A stretch of 64,000 bases of DNA from the NCBI GenBank assembly GCA_958477465.1, contig CAUEFX010000005.1, forward strand, positions 62,001 to 126,000, given 5' to 3'. How positions within the stretch are numbered: position 1 is the first letter of the stretch; each line of letters begins with the position of its first letter. A program made the translations under genes and the position numbers. Of the stretch, positions 61,855-64,000 are shown one piece after another. A model generated the notes under the pieces. That model did not search any database and was not told the DNA's origin. It was given only the letters and a program-made list of their open reading frames with translations. This stretch comes from an uncultured Bacteroides sp. GTDB taxonomy: Bacteria > Bacteroidota > Bacteroidia > Bacteroidales > Bacteroidaceae.

Positions 61855-62862
61855 ATGGCAAGTATCTTAGTAACAGGAGCAAGCGGGTTTATCGGTAGTT
61901 TCATTGTGGAAGAAGCATTGAAACGTAAGTTTGCTGTATGGGCCGGTATTCGTTCATCGAGTAGTAAGAAATATTTGCGTGACCGTAAGATTCATTTCTT
62001 AGAACTGGATTTTGCCCATCCCAATGAGTTGAGGGCGCAGTTGTCCGGGTATAAAGGTACTTATAATAGGTTTGATTACATCGTACATTGTGCCGGTGCG
62101 ACCAAGTGTCTGAATGAAAATGAGTTTGATTTTGTCAACTATCTGCAGACGAAGTATTTCGTCGATACGTTGCGGGAGTTGAATATGATTCCCAAGCAGT
62201 TCATTTATATCAGTACGCTGAGTGTTTTCGGGCCGGTACACGAAAAAGATTATGTTCCGATAAAGGAGACTGATGTTTGTGTCCCGAATACGGCTTATGG
62301 ACTTAGCAAACTCAAAGCAGAGCTGTATATACAGAGTATTCCCGGTTTCCCTTATGTCTTCTTCCGTCCTACGGGGGTATACGGTCCGCGTGAGTCGGAT
62401 TATTTCCTGATGGCAAAATCAATTCTCAACCACCTGGATTTTTCGGTCGGCTTCAAGCGACAGGATCTTACTTTTGTGTATGTGAAAGATGTTGTTCAGG
62501 CCATCTTTCTGGGGATAGAGAAACAAGTGTCCCGTCGGGCCTATTTCCTTTCTGATGGAAAAGTCTATAAAAGCAGTGCATTTTCCGATCTGATACGAAA
62601 AGAATTGGGAAATCCATACGTTATTCGATTGAGATGCCCGCTAATTGTCCTTAAAGTAGTATCTTTGTTCGCTGAATTCGTGGCTACCCGTTCGGGAAAA
62701 AGCAGTACGCTGAATTCGGATAAGTATAAGATAATGAAACAACGAAACTGGCAATGCGATATAACCCCTGTCATGAAGGAACTGGGGTACGTTCCGGAAT
62801 ACGATCTTGAAAGAGGAGTGAAGGAGACTGTTGCCTGGTATAAAAATGAAGGATGGCTCTAA
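61855..62862 (+). CDS. NAD-dependent epimerase/dehydratase (extended SDR)
   Basis: A 335-residue cytoplasmic oxidoreductase. The N-terminal cofactor motif is TGASGFIG at residues 7-14; the catalytic YxxxK is Y148-K152 (YGLSK), with the matching serine/threonine in YISTLSVFG. The FRPTGVYGPRE segment is typical of extended SDRs acting on sugars or lipids. To my recollection a B. thetaiotaomicron protein of this class is a 3-ketosphinganine reductase, and the next gene is a PAP2 lipid phosphatase, so a role in sphingolipid synthesis is an attractive hypothesis. A nucleotide-sugar epimerase is the alternative. Its last ten bases overlap the PAP2 gene. Confidence 0.88.
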   Translation: MASILVTGASGFIGSFIVEEALKRKFAVWAGIRSSSSKKYLRDRKIHFLELDFAHPNELRAQLSGYKGTYNRFDYIVHCAGATKCLNENEFDFVNYLQTKYFVDTLRELNMIPKQFIYISTLSVFGPVHEKDYVPIKETDVCVPNTAYGLSKLKAELYIQSIPGFPYVFFRPTGVYGPRESDYFLMAKSILNHLDFSVGFKRQDLTFVYVKDVVQAIFLGIEKQVSRRAYFLSDGKVYKSSAFSDLIRKELGNPYVIRLRCPLIVLKVVSLFAEFVATRSGKSSTLNSDKYKIMKQRNWQCDITPVMKELGYVPEYDLERGVKETVAWYKNEGWL

Positions 62863-63818
62863 ATTTGTTTAAACGTGTAGAGACCCGCAAGGGACTGTTC
62901 GCTGTCGAGAAGGTGGCGCTGATATATAATTTGTTGACTTCCATATTGATTCTGTTCCTCTTTCAGCGGATGGACCATCCGTGGCACATGTTGCTCGACA
63001 GGGTTATGATTGCCGGCATGACATTTCTGCTGATGTATCTCTATCGGTTGGCGCCTTGTAAGTTTTCCGCATTCGTGCGCATTGCCATTCAGATGAGCCT
63101 GCTTTCTTATTGGTATCCGGATACTTATGAATTTAACCGTTTTTTCCCCAATTTGGATCATGTTTTCGCTTCGGCCGAGCAATGGATGTTTGGAACTCAG
63201 CCGGCTCTTCATTTTTGTTATTTTCTTCCCCACAAATGGATGAGCGAGGCCTTTAACTTAGGCTATTTCTCTTATTACCCGATGATTCTGGTCGTTACAC
63301 TGTTTTATTTTATTTACCGATTCGAACTATTCGAGAAACTCTCTTTTGTGTTGGTTACTTCGTTTTTTGTCTATTACCTGATTTATATATTTGTTCCGGT
63401 TGCCGGTCCTCAGTATTATTTCCCGGCCATCGGGCTGGAGAATGCGGAGCAGGGGACATTTTTTGCCATTGGTGATTATTTCAACTATCACCAGGAGTTG
63501 CTTCCCGGTCCGGGGTATGAGCATGGTTTCTTTTACAATCTGGTAGAAGGCTCACAGCAAGTCGGCGAACGGCCAACGGCTGCTTTCCCCAGTTCCCATG
63601 TGGGAATTTCTACTATTCTGATGATTATGGCATGGCGTGGCAGCAAGTGGTTGTTTGCTGTCTTGATGCCGTTTTATGTATTGCTGTGTTGTGCTACCGT
63701 TTACATACAGGCCCATTATCTGATTGATGCGGTGGTAGGCTTTGCCTCTGCATTCGTGATATATATTCTTGTGACGAAGATGTTTAAGAAATGGTTTGCG
63801 GTGCCGATGTTTAAGTAA
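62853..63818 (+). CDS. PAP2-superfamily membrane phosphatase
   Basis: A 321-residue inner-membrane protein with six or more hydrophobic segments. The phosphatase motifs are in the second half: FPSSHVG near residue 246 and YIQAHYLIDAVVG (H288, D292) in the final third, with the preceding VAGPQYYFPA in the expected place. Such enzymes dephosphorylate lipid phosphates or transfer head groups, as in inositol-phosphoryl ceramide synthesis. The gene starts ten bases before the epimerase gene ends, so the two are translationally coupled and probably act in one lipid pathway. The substrate is not known. A terminator follows. Confidence 0.88.
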   Translation: MALNLFKRVETRKGLFAVEKVALIYNLLTSILILFLFQRMDHPWHMLLDRVMIAGMTFLLMYLYRLAPCKFSAFVRIAIQMSLLSYWYPDTYEFNRFFPNLDHVFASAEQWMFGTQPALHFCYFLPHKWMSEAFNLGYFSYYPMILVVTLFYFIYRFELFEKLSFVLVTSFFVYYLIYIFVPVAGPQYYFPAIGLENAEQGTFFAIGDYFNYHQELLPGPGYEHGFFYNLVEGSQQVGERPTAAFPSSHVGISTILMIMAWRGSKWLFAVLMPFYVLLCCATVYIQAHYLIDAVVGFASAFVIYILVTKMFKKWFAVPMFK

Positions 63819-63861
63819 ACCGGAAACAAAAGTCAACAGGCTCTTACTCTCCTTCCGGTTT
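63817..63861. terminator. Bidirectional terminator between PAP2 and dihydrouridine synthase genes
   Basis: AAACCGGAA/TTCCGGTTT arms with a 27-nt loop. The left arm covers the PAP2 stop and the right arm lies in the last codons of the convergent gene. Confidence 0.65.
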
Positions 63862-64000
63862 TATTTTATCGAAAATATGGAAGAGTTCTTCTACCGATTC
63901 AGTTCTTAACATGGCAATGCGGGTTTCCCTGAAATTGGGGATACCTTTGAACAAAGGCGTTGCAGCCAGATGGCGGCGTATGTGTATGATGCCCCGACGC
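63844..64000 (-). CDS. tRNA-dihydrouridine synthase, C-terminal end only
   Basis: The last 51 codons are visible; the gene continues past the right edge. The reading IIHIRRHLAATPLFKGIPN followed by RETRIAMLRTESVEELFHIF matches the C-terminal helical domain of DusB-type synthases, which reduce uridines in tRNA using FMN. The GxKGIPNF-type motif binds tRNA. Assignment rests on this tail alone, because the catalytic barrel is outside the window. Confidence 0.75.
   Translation of the reverse strand, partial: RRGIIHIRRHLAATPLFKGIPNFRETRIAMLRTESVEELFHIFDKIKPEGE

Overview
The window looks like chromosomal DNA of a gut Bacteroides (phylum Bacteroidota). The evidence is a SusC/SusD pair under a hybrid two-component regulator, many short-tailed lipoproteins with acidic residues after the cysteine, host-glycan hydrolases (GH89, GH95, GH2 beta-mannosidase), and promoters of the Bacteroides type (TTTG, 19-21 bp, TAnnTTTG) in front of most genes. 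I cannot name the species from sequence alone. No tRNA, rRNA, intact insertion sequence, prophage or CRISPR array is seen.

Layout. 1-8 kb: start of a GH89 alpha-N-acetylglucosaminidase (cut by the window edge), rubrerythrin, a SulP anion transporter, a radical SAM protein, a secreted helix-hairpin-helix/beta-barrel protein, a DUF4294 protein and a TrmH-type methyltransferase. 8-17 kb: nadA, a PorZ-like propeller protein with a T9SS-like tail, rdgB, yitT-leuS and an EamA exporter. 17-30 kb: a polysaccharide utilisation locus made of a hybrid two-component regulator divergent from GH95, SusC, SusD and a DUF5017 lipoprotein. The divergent gap holds a strong inverted repeat that is a candidate operator. 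30-41 kb: a seven-gene operon encoding six putative surface lipoproteins (DUF4493-like, Fn3-like and PCMD-like domains) and one small outer-membrane barrel, divergent from an AraC-type regulator. This is the best candidate for an undescribed system. 41-44 kb: an SLC13 transporter, then 1.2 kb without a gene. That gap holds a large inverted repeat, a 22-bp tandem repeat and two near-identical small-RNA-like units, each with a complete promoter and a terminator. 44-51 kb: mutS, convergent with an operon ychF-panE-lgt-CAT-like-SDR. 51-57 kb: an XRE regulator followed by what looks like the stump of a HipA toxin gene, two MFS transporters (one FucP-like) and a GH2 beta-mannosidase. 57-64 kb: cysK with two adjacent palindromes at its promoter, an FMN-binding flavoprotein, rnr flanked by two related palindromic repeats, an overlapping epimerase/PAP2 pair, and the end of a dihydrouridine synthase gene.

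How it fits together: most genes are housekeeping functions in short operons, with two accessory surface systems between them. The utilisation locus should import and trim a fucose- or L-galactose-capped glycan. The lipoprotein operon probably builds a surface structure of unknown role. All functions are inferred from reading the proteins; no database search was run. Transcription starts and promoters are predictions from motif matches.
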